The notes under the pieces were generated by a model. That model saw nothing but the letters and a program-made list of their open reading frames with translations, had not been told where the DNA came from and ran no database searches. Shown one piece after another: positions 33,104-41,900 of a stretch of 45,034 nucleotides of DNA. This stretch comes from Paenibacillus helianthi (GTDB lineage Bacteria; Bacillota; Bacilli; Paenibacillales; Paenibacillaceae): NCBI RefSeq assembly GCF_001909055.1, contig NZ_LVWI01000063.1, forward strand, positions 1 through 45,034, given 5' to 3'. Every line of letters starts with the position of its first letter. Positions within the stretch are counted from its first letter, which is position 1. The position numbers were made by a program, and so were the translations under genes.

Positions 33104-33313
33104 ATATTTTAGCGGAGTTATGGGGAGGGATTCACTATGTTATATAAAAAACTAGATAAATATTAAAATTTATATGTAATAGTGATACACTAAGATCAGG
33201 TCATCATTGATCAATAAAAGGTGTGTGACGAAGTCGCGCCCTGGCTTGTTATAGCGCCTAAGCAGGAGCGCCTGAATCTTCCTGCAAATCGTAGGGTAGA
33301 AGGACGGGTAAAC

Positions 33314-34837
33314 ATGAGCAACCAACAAACAAAAACAGACGTTATTTTAATTGGTGCCGGAATCATGAGTGCGACGTTAGGTTCTATGCTGAAAGAATTA
33401 GTCCCGGACTGGACCATCACCGTGTTTGAGCGGCGGGCGGGCGCAGGCGAGGAGAGCTCTAACGAATGGAATAATGCGGGAACAGGGCATTCCTCACTGT
33501 GCGAGCTGAATTACACCGTAGAGGGGCCGGATGGATCCATCGATATTAGCAAGGCTGTAAAAGTAAATGAGGAATATCAGTTCTCCAAGCAATTCTGGTC
33601 TTATCTGGTAAATAGCAAACGGATACAAAACCCGCGGGACTTTATTGTGGCCGTACCCCATATGAGCTTTGTCCAAGGGGAAACAGATGTTGCTTTTCTA
33701 AAAAAAAGATATGAAGCGCTTTCGGAAAATCCGTTGTTCCAAGGGATGGAGTTTTCCGATGACCCGGAACAGCTGATGAAATGGATTCCGCTAATGATGA
33801 AGGAAAGAAGAATAGAACAGCCTATAGCGGCAACCCGAATTGAATCAGGTACAGATGTGAACTTCGGTGCTTTAACACGCATGTTGTTTGACCACCTAGA
33901 GAGTAATCAGACCGATATCCGATTCAAACATCAAGTGGAGGATATTACCCGTGCCCGTGACGGCTCTTGGGACTTGAAGGTGCAGAATCTCGATAAGGGT
34001 ACCACTTCGCATCATTCTGCAAAATTCGTCTTTATCGGCGGCGGGGGAGGAAGCCTGCATTTGCTGCAGAAATCCGGTATTCCTGAAGGGAAAGGGATTG
34101 GGGGATTTCCGGTAAGCGGACTGTTCATGGTGTGCCAGAAGCCGGATATTGTAGCAAAGCATCATGCCAAAGTATACGGAAAAGCTGCGGTCGGAGCTCC
34201 TCCAATGTCTGTTCCGCATCTGGACACGAGAGTGATCGACCAGAAGGAATCGCTGTTCTTTGGACCGTTTGCCGGCTTCTCGCCAAAGTTCCTCAAATTC
34301 GGCTCGATGTTTGATTTGATTACTTCTGTAAAGCCGGGCAATCTGACAACGATGCTGGCAGCGGGGGCAAAAAACCTTCAGTTGACCAAATACCTGATTG
34401 GACAGGTGATGTTATCCAAAGAACAGCGTATAGAAGCTTTACGGGAGTTTGTCCCGGACGCCAAGAGTGAGGATTGGGATTTGGTGGTGGCAGGCCAGCG
34501 TGTGCAGATTATCAAAGATACCGCAGCCGGCAAAGGAACGCTGCAATTTGGCACAGAAGTGATCAGCAGTGCCGACGGGTCGATAGCGGCTCTATTGGGG
34601 GCCTCTCCCGGTGCTTCTACCGCTGTTTCTGTCATGCTGGAAGTCATCATCAAATGCTTTCCGCAGCAGATCAAAGCATGGGAATCGAAAATCAAAGAGA
34701 TGATCCCTTCCTATGGTGCCACCTTATTGGATAACCCCAAACTAATACAGGACATTCACACCTTAACGGATCGCTCCCTTGGTCTAACGAATGAAGCGGG
34801 AGAGTATGAGACACAGAAACATGCATTTACTTCATAA
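33314..34837 (+). CDS. mqo: Malate:quinone oxidoreductase
   Basis: A 507-residue FAD-dependent membrane-associated enzyme that oxidises malate to oxaloacetate and passes electrons to quinone. The FAD motif is VILIGAGIMSATLG (residues 10-23), followed by the family's NEWNNAGTGHSSLCELNYT and, near the C-terminus, SADGSIAALLGASPGASTA. The length fits the Mqo family. ATG at 33314 is preferred (AGAAGGA upstream); a longer frame to 33221 lacks a site. It gives an NAD-independent route for the malate step of the citric acid cycle. Confidence 0.95.
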   Translation: MSNQQTKTDVILIGAGIMSATLGSMLKELVPDWTITVFERRAGAGEESSNEWNNAGTGHSSLCELNYTVEGPDGSIDISKAVKVNEEYQFSKQFWSYLVNSKRIQNPRDFIVAVPHMSFVQGETDVAFLKKRYEALSENPLFQGMEFSDDPEQLMKWIPLMMKERRIEQPIAATRIESGTDVNFGALTRMLFDHLESNQTDIRFKHQVEDITRARDGSWDLKVQNLDKGTTSHHSAKFVFIGGGGGSLHLLQKSGIPEGKGIGGFPVSGLFMVCQKPDIVAKHHAKVYGKAAVGAPPMSVPHLDTRVIDQKESLFFGPFAGFSPKFLKFGSMFDLITSVKPGNLTTMLAAGAKNLQLTKYLIGQVMLSKEQRIEALREFVPDAKSEDWDLVVAGQRVQIIKDTAAGKGTLQFGTEVISSADGSIAALLGASPGASTAVSVMLEVIIKCFPQQIKAWESKIKEMIPSYGATLLDNPKLIQDIHTLTDRSLGLTNEAGEYETQKHAFTS

Positions 34838-34878
34838 ATGTTTTTCTGGAAATATTCGAAATTCTTGAATGGGTCAGT

Positions 34879-34916
34879 AAACACCCGGTTCCCGATTGAC
34901 GCGGAATCGGGTGTTT
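34879..34916. terminator. Hairpin after mqo
   Basis: AAACACCCGGTTCC (34879-34892) pairs with GGAATCGGGTGTTT (34903-34916) over 14 pairs with one G-U. Only three T residues follow, so it may be a weak terminator or an mRNA-stabilising hairpin. Confidence 0.6.
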
Positions 34917-35142
34917 GACATGGGGATTTATGGGGGCGGCTTGTCCCTTCTTCGACCGGCTATTCATCCAGTAAGTTCTATCATAGTAATCTCCCTCAAT
35001 ACGGGCGTATATCTGCAATCATAGTTTAATAGGTCATTGATGCTTAATATATACCCAAGCTCCTTTATAGCTTGTGCATAAAATATAAAGAGCTCATCTG
35101 CACCGAGCCGAAATATTTATTTTATCAGTAGGGGGGATATTT
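34917..35142 (+). other. Gene-free leader of the sugar nucleotidyltransferase
   Basis: No ORF with a ribosome binding site was seen except the AGGGGGGAT site for the start at 35143. The 3' half is AT-rich and may hold the promoter, but no clear -35/-10 pair stood out. Confidence 0.4.
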
Positions 35143-36168
35143 ATGAAAGGATTAATCCTGTGTGCCGGCCGAGGGACGAGACTGCAGCCTTCAACATATA
35201 CCAAACCAAAGTGCATGTTACCTGTTAACGGGGAGTATATTCTTGTCTCAATCATTAATAAACTTGTTGCGGCCGGAATCACCGAGATTGGAATCGTAGT
35301 GAACCATTCGCAAGGAGAGATCCAGCAAACGATTGGAGATGGGGAGCGATGGAACGCCTCGTTAACCTTTCTTCTGCAAAAAGAAGCAAAGGGACTGGCG
35401 GATGCGGTCAAAAGCGCGCGGTCCTTTGTGGCGGATTCCCCTTTTTTAGTGATGCTTGGCGATAATTTGTATGAGGGTGATCTGATGCCATTCATCCGAT
35501 CATTGGAAGCGGGTAAGGCTGCGGCCTCGATCCTGCTTCAACAGGTTAAGGACCCTAGTCAATTTGGCGTTGCCGTCATCCATGATGGACAAATTGTCAG
35601 TCTGGAAGAGAAACCCCGCATCCCTAAATCCAATCTGGCGATCGTCGGTGCATATGCTATTACTGCAGCTATCTGGCCGGTATTGGACAGACTGACACCC
35701 TCCCCACGTGGAGAATACGAGATGACGGATGCCATCCAAATGTTAATCTCAGAGGGCAAGCATGTTGCGTACAGCATAACGACCGCACCGTTTTTTGATA
35801 TCGGGACCCATGAACGATGGCTTGAAGCGAACCGATACAAGATGGATCAAGATCCGCAGAACTTCATGAACTCATCTGACATCCACATATCTGCTCAATT
35901 CATTCCTCCGGTTAGGATTGATCCGACTGCAAGTGTAACGAACAGTGTTGTTGGACCTTATGTGTATATTGGTCCGAATAGCGTGGTGCAAGATTGCATT
36001 CTAACCAATAGTATTTTAACTGATCAGGTGGAATTGTCCCATGTTCATGCGGAAGGAAGTGTTTTTGGATCGTATGTTCATCTGGCTGAACAAGAAACTC
36101 AGGAGCGGCCGGCTCGTTATATCCTGGGCGATCGTGCATCAGTCACAAGAGTCCAAGGGGATTCGTAA
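35143..36168 (+). CDS. RmlA-like sugar-phosphate nucleotidyltransferase
   Basis: A 341-residue enzyme. The N-terminal nucleotidyltransferase domain (about 1-235) starts LILCAGRGTRLQPSTYTKPKCMLPV, with the GxGTRL...KP nucleotide-binding signature, and has the LGDNLYEGD metal site. The C-terminal part (about 250-330) is a left-handed beta-helix (TNSVVGPYVYIGPNSVVQDC), as in long-form glucose-1-phosphate thymidylyltransferases. It would activate a hexose 1-phosphate for glycan synthesis. The neighbour downstream is a GT8 glycosyltransferase, which suggests a shared role in a surface or spore polysaccharide. Confidence 0.87.
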   Translation: MKGLILCAGRGTRLQPSTYTKPKCMLPVNGEYILVSIINKLVAAGITEIGIVVNHSQGEIQQTIGDGERWNASLTFLLQKEAKGLADAVKSARSFVADSPFLVMLGDNLYEGDLMPFIRSLEAGKAAASILLQQVKDPSQFGVAVIHDGQIVSLEEKPRIPKSNLAIVGAYAITAAIWPVLDRLTPSPRGEYEMTDAIQMLISEGKHVAYSITTAPFFDIGTHERWLEANRYKMDQDPQNFMNSSDIHISAQFIPPVRIDPTASVTNSVVGPYVYIGPNSVVQDCILTNSILTDQVELSHVHAEGSVFGSYVHLAEQETQERPARYILGDRASVTRVQGDS

Positions 36169-36302
36169 AATGGATTCAAAATAAATTGCATATGTACTGG
36201 GGAATAGTCCAATCCGGTCACTGGGGCAAACATACACTTAAAGTAGTCGAATGCATCAGGCAACTATGCAAAAGATACTTTAAAGGTAGGTGATCGTTGA
36301 TA

Positions 36303-37502
36303 ATGGTTGATTTAGTTTTAACGATTAACGATAAAGACGGGAGCTATACGGAGCATGCGGGTGTTGTTCTTGCATCAGTTTTTGCTAACACCCAGCAAAT
36401 GATCAATGTGCACATTGTGCATGATGATTCCCTAAGCGAAGAAAACAAGTTAAAGCTCACTCAATTAGTGGATGTATTTCATCACAACATCTTTTTTTAT
36501 CATGTTTCAATTCCTTGGGATATGCAAGAGGTTGCAGCCGGCGTGCATAAAATCGACTACTGGACAATGGCCAGTATGTACCGTTTGTTGCTTCCGATCA
36601 TTATTCAGGCTGACAGGGTTATTTATCTCGACTGCGACATTTTGGTTAATATGGATATCAATGAACTATGGAGCATCGACCTGGGAGAACATTATTTGGG
36701 CGCAGTACTGGATCAGGGCGAAAATTTGCTGGAGTACTTCATCTCACTCGGGCTAAGTGCAGAGCTGTATTTTAACTCAGGGGTCATTCTGTTTCAACTG
36801 AACAATATCCGTGGTAAAGAGAACTGGTATGGCGAAATGCTTGATTTCTTGCGTAATTACCCCACGATGACCATGCCTGATCAGGATATTCTGAATGCTG
36901 TTTATAGCTCTAACTATTTGCAAATGGATCAGCGGTTTAATACGTTTGCTCATAGCGATCTCGATTTAGAGAATAAAATTGTGCATTTCGCCGGAGACAA
37001 TAAGTGGTGGGATATCAATTCACCCAATGCACCGATATACAATAATTACCTTGCCATGACTCCGTGGGCCAGAGAGCTTACACCAGTGCCGGTTTCCGAG
37101 CCGGCGCCGGCTGATATCCCGGCCGATATCCCGGCTGAACCGCCAGCTGATATCCCGGCTGAACCGCCCGCTCCGGAAATCCAGCTCCCGGAAACTTCAG
37201 TTCTGGAAAACCCGGCTCCTGAAGTGCCTGCACCGTCCCCGGATATTCCTGTGAAGCGGCACAGACGAAAACGCCGCAGAACGTTGCGGCTGATACGCAG
37301 ACTGAGAAGAAGAAGAATGATCCGCGCCAAATACCGTTCAATCAAGCGGGCAAGGCTGATCAAGCATCGATATGTAAAGAGAAAGGCACTGCAACTGAGA
37401 ATGAGAAAACTACGGGCGGTAAGAAGAAAGCGCAGATATGTGATCAATCAGCTCTCTCTGAAAAAAAGCAAATACACCCGGAAGCGTAAGCGTGTCTCAT
37501 AA
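36303..37502 (+). CDS. GT8 glycosyltransferase with proline-rich linker and Arg/Lys-rich tail
   Basis: A 399-residue protein. Residues 1-258 form a GT8 glycosyltransferase domain with the metal-binding DxD in YLDCDILV (about 107-114), a substrate segment NSGVILF and a late HFAGDNKWW. Residues 260-316 are a Pro/Ala/Glu linker with repeated ADIPAEPP units. The last 83 residues are extremely basic: 43 Lys or Arg and no acidic residue by hand count. ATG at 36303 is chosen since AGGTGA lies 9 bases upstream. The tail could bind anionic polymers such as nucleic acid or teichoic acid, or sit in the spore coat; that is inference. The catalytic domain looks intact. Confidence 0.85.
   Translation: MVDLVLTINDKDGSYTEHAGVVLASVFANTQQMINVHIVHDDSLSEENKLKLTQLVDVFHHNIFFYHVSIPWDMQEVAAGVHKIDYWTMASMYRLLLPIIIQADRVIYLDCDILVNMDINELWSIDLGEHYLGAVLDQGENLLEYFISLGLSAELYFNSGVILFQLNNIRGKENWYGEMLDFLRNYPTMTMPDQDILNAVYSSNYLQMDQRFNTFAHSDLDLENKIVHFAGDNKWWDINSPNAPIYNNYLAMTPWARELTPVPVSEPAPADIPADIPAEPPADIPAEPPAPEIQLPETSVLENPAPEVPAPSPDIPVKRHRRKRRRTLRLIRRLRRRRMIRAKYRSIKRARLIKHRYVKRKALQLRMRKLRAVRRKRRYVINQLSLKKSKYTRKRKRVS
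37113..37172 (+). repeat. 24-base tandem repeat encoding the GT8 linker
   Basis: Two near-identical 24-base units (37125-37148 and 37149-37172, GATATCCCGGCTGAACCGCC plus GCT end) follow a partial copy. They encode ADIPAEPP-type repeats. Confidence 0.85.
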
Positions 37503-37528
37503 AGTAGGTTAATGAATATAATCCCGCA

Positions 37529-37577
37529 AAAGAAGCAGATGTGTCGGATACCCCGGCAGACCTGCTTCTTTATTTTT
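37529..37577 (+). terminator. Terminator after the GT8 gene
   Basis: AAAGAAGCAG (37529-37538) pairs with CTGCTTCTTT (37562-37571), with an inner TGTCGG/CCGGCA stem, and a T run follows. Confidence 0.9.
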
Positions 37578-37750
37578 TTGTATTTCTACTGGCCAATGCA
37601 ATCAGGCAAATAAAGAGGAAAGAAAGTTCAGGTCTGCTCCTCCCCCATTGGCAGGAATACTCCCTCGGATCGTGGAATATAAACCGGGAGCAAAGGATTC
37701 GAAATACAGGCGTATCCTGGATATGTCCTAACCGCAGGAGGAGAACAACA

Positions 37751-38668
37751 ATGAAGTCTATCACTGTTCAAGGTCTTACGGAGAAGTTCCACTTGGAAGT
37801 GCTGGCGGGCTCCAGCCGTATGGACCGTGAAATCACCCGTCCACGGACGCATAGACCGGGGCTGGAGTTTGTCGGCTATTTTGATTTTTTTCCCATGGAG
37901 CGGGTGCAGGTGCTCGGCCGTAAGGAAATTACCTATTTATTGACGCTAAGCGTAGAAGAGCGCATGCTGCATATTGGAAATATCGTTAAATATCATCCAC
38001 CGTGTTTTATTGTGACCTCAGGACAGCAGGAGATCCCCTACCTGACTCTATTCTGCGACCAGGAGGGGATTCCGCTGCTGCGGACAGGTGATACCACAAC
38101 AGAGTTCATTGCCAAGCTGGACAGCTATCTGGTGAAGACGCTGGCGCCGGAGCTATCGATCCATGGAGTATGTGTGAATGTGTCAGGCATCGGTGTTCTG
38201 CTCAGGGGCAAGTCCGGGATTGGCAAAAGCGAGACCGCACACACGCTAATCGGCAGAGGCCACCGGTTCGTGGCAGACGATATTGTGGTGCTCAAGAAGC
38301 TGGGTCCGTCCACGCTTCTCGGGACACATAATGAGACCACACGTGAATTTCTCGCGCTGCGCAGTATTGGCCTGATCAATGTGGTGCGCCAATACGGACG
38401 CAAGGCCTTTCAGGACGAGACGCGCATTGTGCTCGATATTGAGCTATCCCCATGGCGGGAGAATTCACTGAACAACGACCTGGAGCTGGTGCCCCAGTTC
38501 ACGGATTATCTCGGTGTCCAGATTCCGCATATCGAGGTCCAGCTTCAGCCGGGGCGCGATGTAGCGGGGTTGATCGAAGCGGCAGCCAACAATTGGTACC
38601 TGAAGCAGCTTGGCTACAGCGCTGCTGAAGAGTTCATGCAGCGGATTGAGAATGGAATGGAGTCTTAG
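37751..38668 (+). CDS. HPr kinase/phosphorylase-like protein, probable paralogue
   Basis: A 305-residue protein colinear with HprK, which phosphorylates Ser46 of HPr in carbon catabolite control. The N-terminal domain has RPGLEFVGYFDFFPMERVQVLG. The kinase domain has HGVCVNVSGIGVLLRGKSGIGKSE (P-loop about 153-161) and VADDIVVL. The usual HprK signature EIRGLGIINV reads FLALRSIGLINV here, losing the conserved Glu and the Gly. The start is ATG at 37751 with GGAGGAG upstream, not the longer frame from 37541. It is not next to lgt as canonical hprK usually is, so a second, specialised copy is likely. Confidence 0.82.
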   Translation: MKSITVQGLTEKFHLEVLAGSSRMDREITRPRTHRPGLEFVGYFDFFPMERVQVLGRKEITYLLTLSVEERMLHIGNIVKYHPPCFIVTSGQQEIPYLTLFCDQEGIPLLRTGDTTTEFIAKLDSYLVKTLAPELSIHGVCVNVSGIGVLLRGKSGIGKSETAHTLIGRGHRFVADDIVVLKKLGPSTLLGTHNETTREFLALRSIGLINVVRQYGRKAFQDETRIVLDIELSPWRENSLNNDLELVPQFTDYLGVQIPHIEVQLQPGRDVAGLIEAAANNWYLKQLGYSAAEEFMQRIENGMES

Positions 38669-38679
38669 AACGATAGAAC

Positions 38680-38714
38680 AGCCGTTTTCCGTCATAACCG
38701 GGGAACGGCTTTTT
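38680..38714 (+). terminator. Terminator after the HprK-like gene
   Basis: AGCCGTTTTCC (38680-38690) pairs with GGGGAACGGCT (38700-38710), two G-U pairs, then TTTT. Confidence 0.9.
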
Positions 38715-38836
38715 GCCGTGTGCGCCTGGGATGATACCTGATGCAAAAGTGTGCCAACGTACAAAATGCTTGCTTAAGCATACAAAATGTTTTCTTTTCA
38801 TACGTTACCTAATATTTTAACGATTGATATATTTAT

Positions 38837-38852
38837 ATGTAAGTGCTTACGT
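38837..38852 (+). promoter_or_regulatory. Possible cre (CcpA site) before the galactanase
   Basis: ATGTAAGTGCTTACGT is a near palindrome that matches the cre consensus WTGnAAnCGnWnnCW except for TG in place of CG and the last base. It lies 55 bases before the galactanase start. Confidence 0.45.
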
Positions 38853-38906
38853 GCAACAGGAGTACTCATTGGCATCGAAAGACGGGCATAGAAAGGTGAT
38901 CAGAAC

Positions 38907-41900
38907 ATGAGAAATAGAGTAAAGGGCATATCCGTGGTATTAGCAGTATTGTTGATGTTCAGTTCATTTTCATTCCAAATGGGGACGGCGAAGGCTACAG
39001 CTTCGAATGGTCCGCAGATTGTGAACGGCGGTTTTGAGACGGATTTCTGGGCCGACCATTCATGGAGTGTAGAAACGGCAGACTGGAATCAGGTAGAGAT
39101 TAGCCGTTTTGCATATGCCACTGATAAATGGCTCACACCGGATCAAGGGACTTATGCATTTAAATATTGGATGAAAGATGCGGCGACTGGAAATCAGGCC
39201 ATCACGGTGAAGCAGACCCTGAATTCTCTTCCGGCAGGGAGCTATGAATTGTCGGTCAAGTCGATGGGCGGCGCTGGAACAGCAGCGGGTAAGGTTGAGT
39301 TGTTTGCGGGAGACGGCAAATCATCCGTTACTGCCACCACCGGTTATAATGCCTGGGGAACGGTCAGTCTGAAATTTGTATTGGCACAGAATACCTCCAG
39401 TCTTGTCATCGGGGCGAATATCAGCGGTGCTCCGGCAGCGTGGGGATATTTGGACAGCTTCGAGCTGAAGCAGACAGGCGTAGAAGCTGCTCCGCCGGTA
39501 GCGGCAGATATTTTTGTGAAGAAGGTTGAAGGACTCTCGCCTGACTTTATTAAGGGTGTGGATATTTCCAGCATCATCGCTTTGGAGAATAGCGGAGTCA
39601 AGTTTTATAATGAGGCCGGAGCAGTGCAGGATATTTTTACAACGGTACATGAAGCCGGAGTGAACTATGTTCGGGTGCGGATCTGGAATGATCCTTTTGA
39701 TACAGCGGGCAGGGGGTATGGAGGCGGCAATAATGATCTGGCAACCGCCATTGAAATCGGCAAAAGAGCCACCGCCAATGGAATGAAGCTGCTGGTGGAC
39801 TTTCACTATTCCGACTTTTGGGCCGATCCGGGCAAGCAGCATACGCCCAAGGCATGGGCAAATCTAAGTTTCGAAGACAAGAAGAACGCGCTGTATACGT
39901 ATACCAAAGAAAGCCTGCAAGCCCTGCTCGATGAGGGTATTAATGTAGGCATGGTACAGGTAGGTAATGAAACCAACGGGCAGTTCGTCGGGGAATCCGA
40001 TTGGACGAAGATGAGCGCATTGTTTAGTGAGGGAAGCAGAGCGATCCGGGAAGTCAACTCTAATATCCTGATCGCACTACATTTTACGAATCCGGAGTCA
40101 TCGGGCAGATATGTTTCCTATGCACAGAAGCTGAAGGATAACCAAGTAGACTATGATGTGTTCGCGAGTTCCTATTATCCGTTCTGGCATGGCACATTAA
40201 GCAATTTGACATCTGTTTTGAAGCAGGTAGCCGATACTTTTGGCAAAAAGGTAATGGTAGCCGAAACCTCTTACGCGTATACCGCTGAAGATGGGGACGG
40301 ACACGGAAATACAGCGCCGCAAAGCTCTGGCCAAACCTTGGATTATCCCATCAGCGTTCAAGGCCAGGCCAATTCAGTCAGAAATGTGATTGAGGCGGTT
40401 GCCAATGTTGGTGAAGCGGGAATTGGCGTGTTTTATTGGGAGCCGGCATGGCTTCCGGTAGGTCCGAAAGAAAACCTGGAGCAGAATAAACTCCTGTGGG
40501 AAAAATACGGTTCAGGTTGGGCCGCGAGCTATGCGAAGGAATATGACCCTAAAGATGCAGGGGTATGGTATGGCGGAAGTGCGGTCGACAACCAGGCATT
40601 GTTTGACTTTGGCGGGCATCCGCTTCCTTCACTGAATGTATTCAAATATGTGGATACTGGGGCGGTTGCTTTGCTTGCCATTGATGAAATCGGGGCGGTC
40701 TCGGTGACTGCGATGGCCGGGGAGCCGGTTGAATTACCGACGGTTGTAAGTGTTACTTACAATGATGGAAGTACCGGAAAGATACCGGTGGTATGGGATC
40801 AAGCCGCACTTGATCAGGCGACCAGCCAAGGGGCGGGCAGCTATATAATTAGCGGAACCGTAGAAGGCGGTCATGCGGTGAAGGCTTCTCTTGTCATTAA
40901 AAAAGAGAACTTCATCGTTAACGCGGGTTTTGAGAATAGCGACAGAAGCATGTGGAAGATTACGTACGGAGAGGGAAGTTCACCTCATACGGATTATCAG
41001 AATAAGGTTTCCGATGCCAAGACAGGTAATTATTCGCTTCATTTCTACTCCGCAAACCAAGTCAACTTTAGTGTAGTACAGACCGTTTACGGGCTGAAGC
41101 CGGGATACTACAACCTCTCCATGTCCATTCAGGGGGGAGATGCTGTTCATCCCGAGATGAACCTCTTCGCCGTGACGGGCGGACAAGAAGTGAAAGTGGA
41201 CACCGGGGTTAACGGGTGGGGGCAATGGAATAACCCTGAAATCGGGAATATCCCCGTTACCGATGGGAAGCTGACGATCGGAGCCAATATTAAGGCCGAT
41301 GGCGGCGCATGGGGAACGATGGATGATTTCTACCTAAGCTTTGCCAAAGATATGGAGCAGGAGCCTGATCCAGGAACGGGGACCCCAGGAAATCCTGGCG
41401 GAGAAGTACCTCAGCCGGGAAATCCTGGTGGAGAGGTGCCTCAGCCGGGGAATCCTGGAGGGGAGCAGCCTCAACCTCAACCGGAGACTCCGGCTACTCC
41501 GCAGCCTCAGCCAGAGACGCCAGTTAGCCCGCAGCCATCTGCCGGAGGGACACAACCTGTGACCGAGACGATCACAGTTAACGTGGATGGCGGGAATGCA
41601 GGGGGGCAACCGGTATCCAATGTGGTTATTAACCGGACAACCCAACCGGATGGAACCCAAAAAGACAAGGCTGATTATACAACGGCCAAGGCACTTGAAG
41701 CCGTAGGTAAAGTTACTGCAGCGGGTCTTGATACAGTCCGGCTAGTCCTTCCGGATAAGGAAGACAAGGTCTCCGAGCTGGATCTTGGATTGTCCCAGGA
41801 TACCTTGAAGACACTTGCTTCCGGCAAGGTCAATCTGGAAATGTACACGAATAATGCCAGATTGATCCTGCCACAGCAGACTCTAACTCTGCTAAACGGA

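Noticed and set aside
37541..37750. Longer N-terminus for the HprK-like protein
   Set aside because: It overlaps the previous gene's terminator and lacks a ribosome binding site, while GGAGGAG precedes ATG 37751, where similarity to HprK begins.
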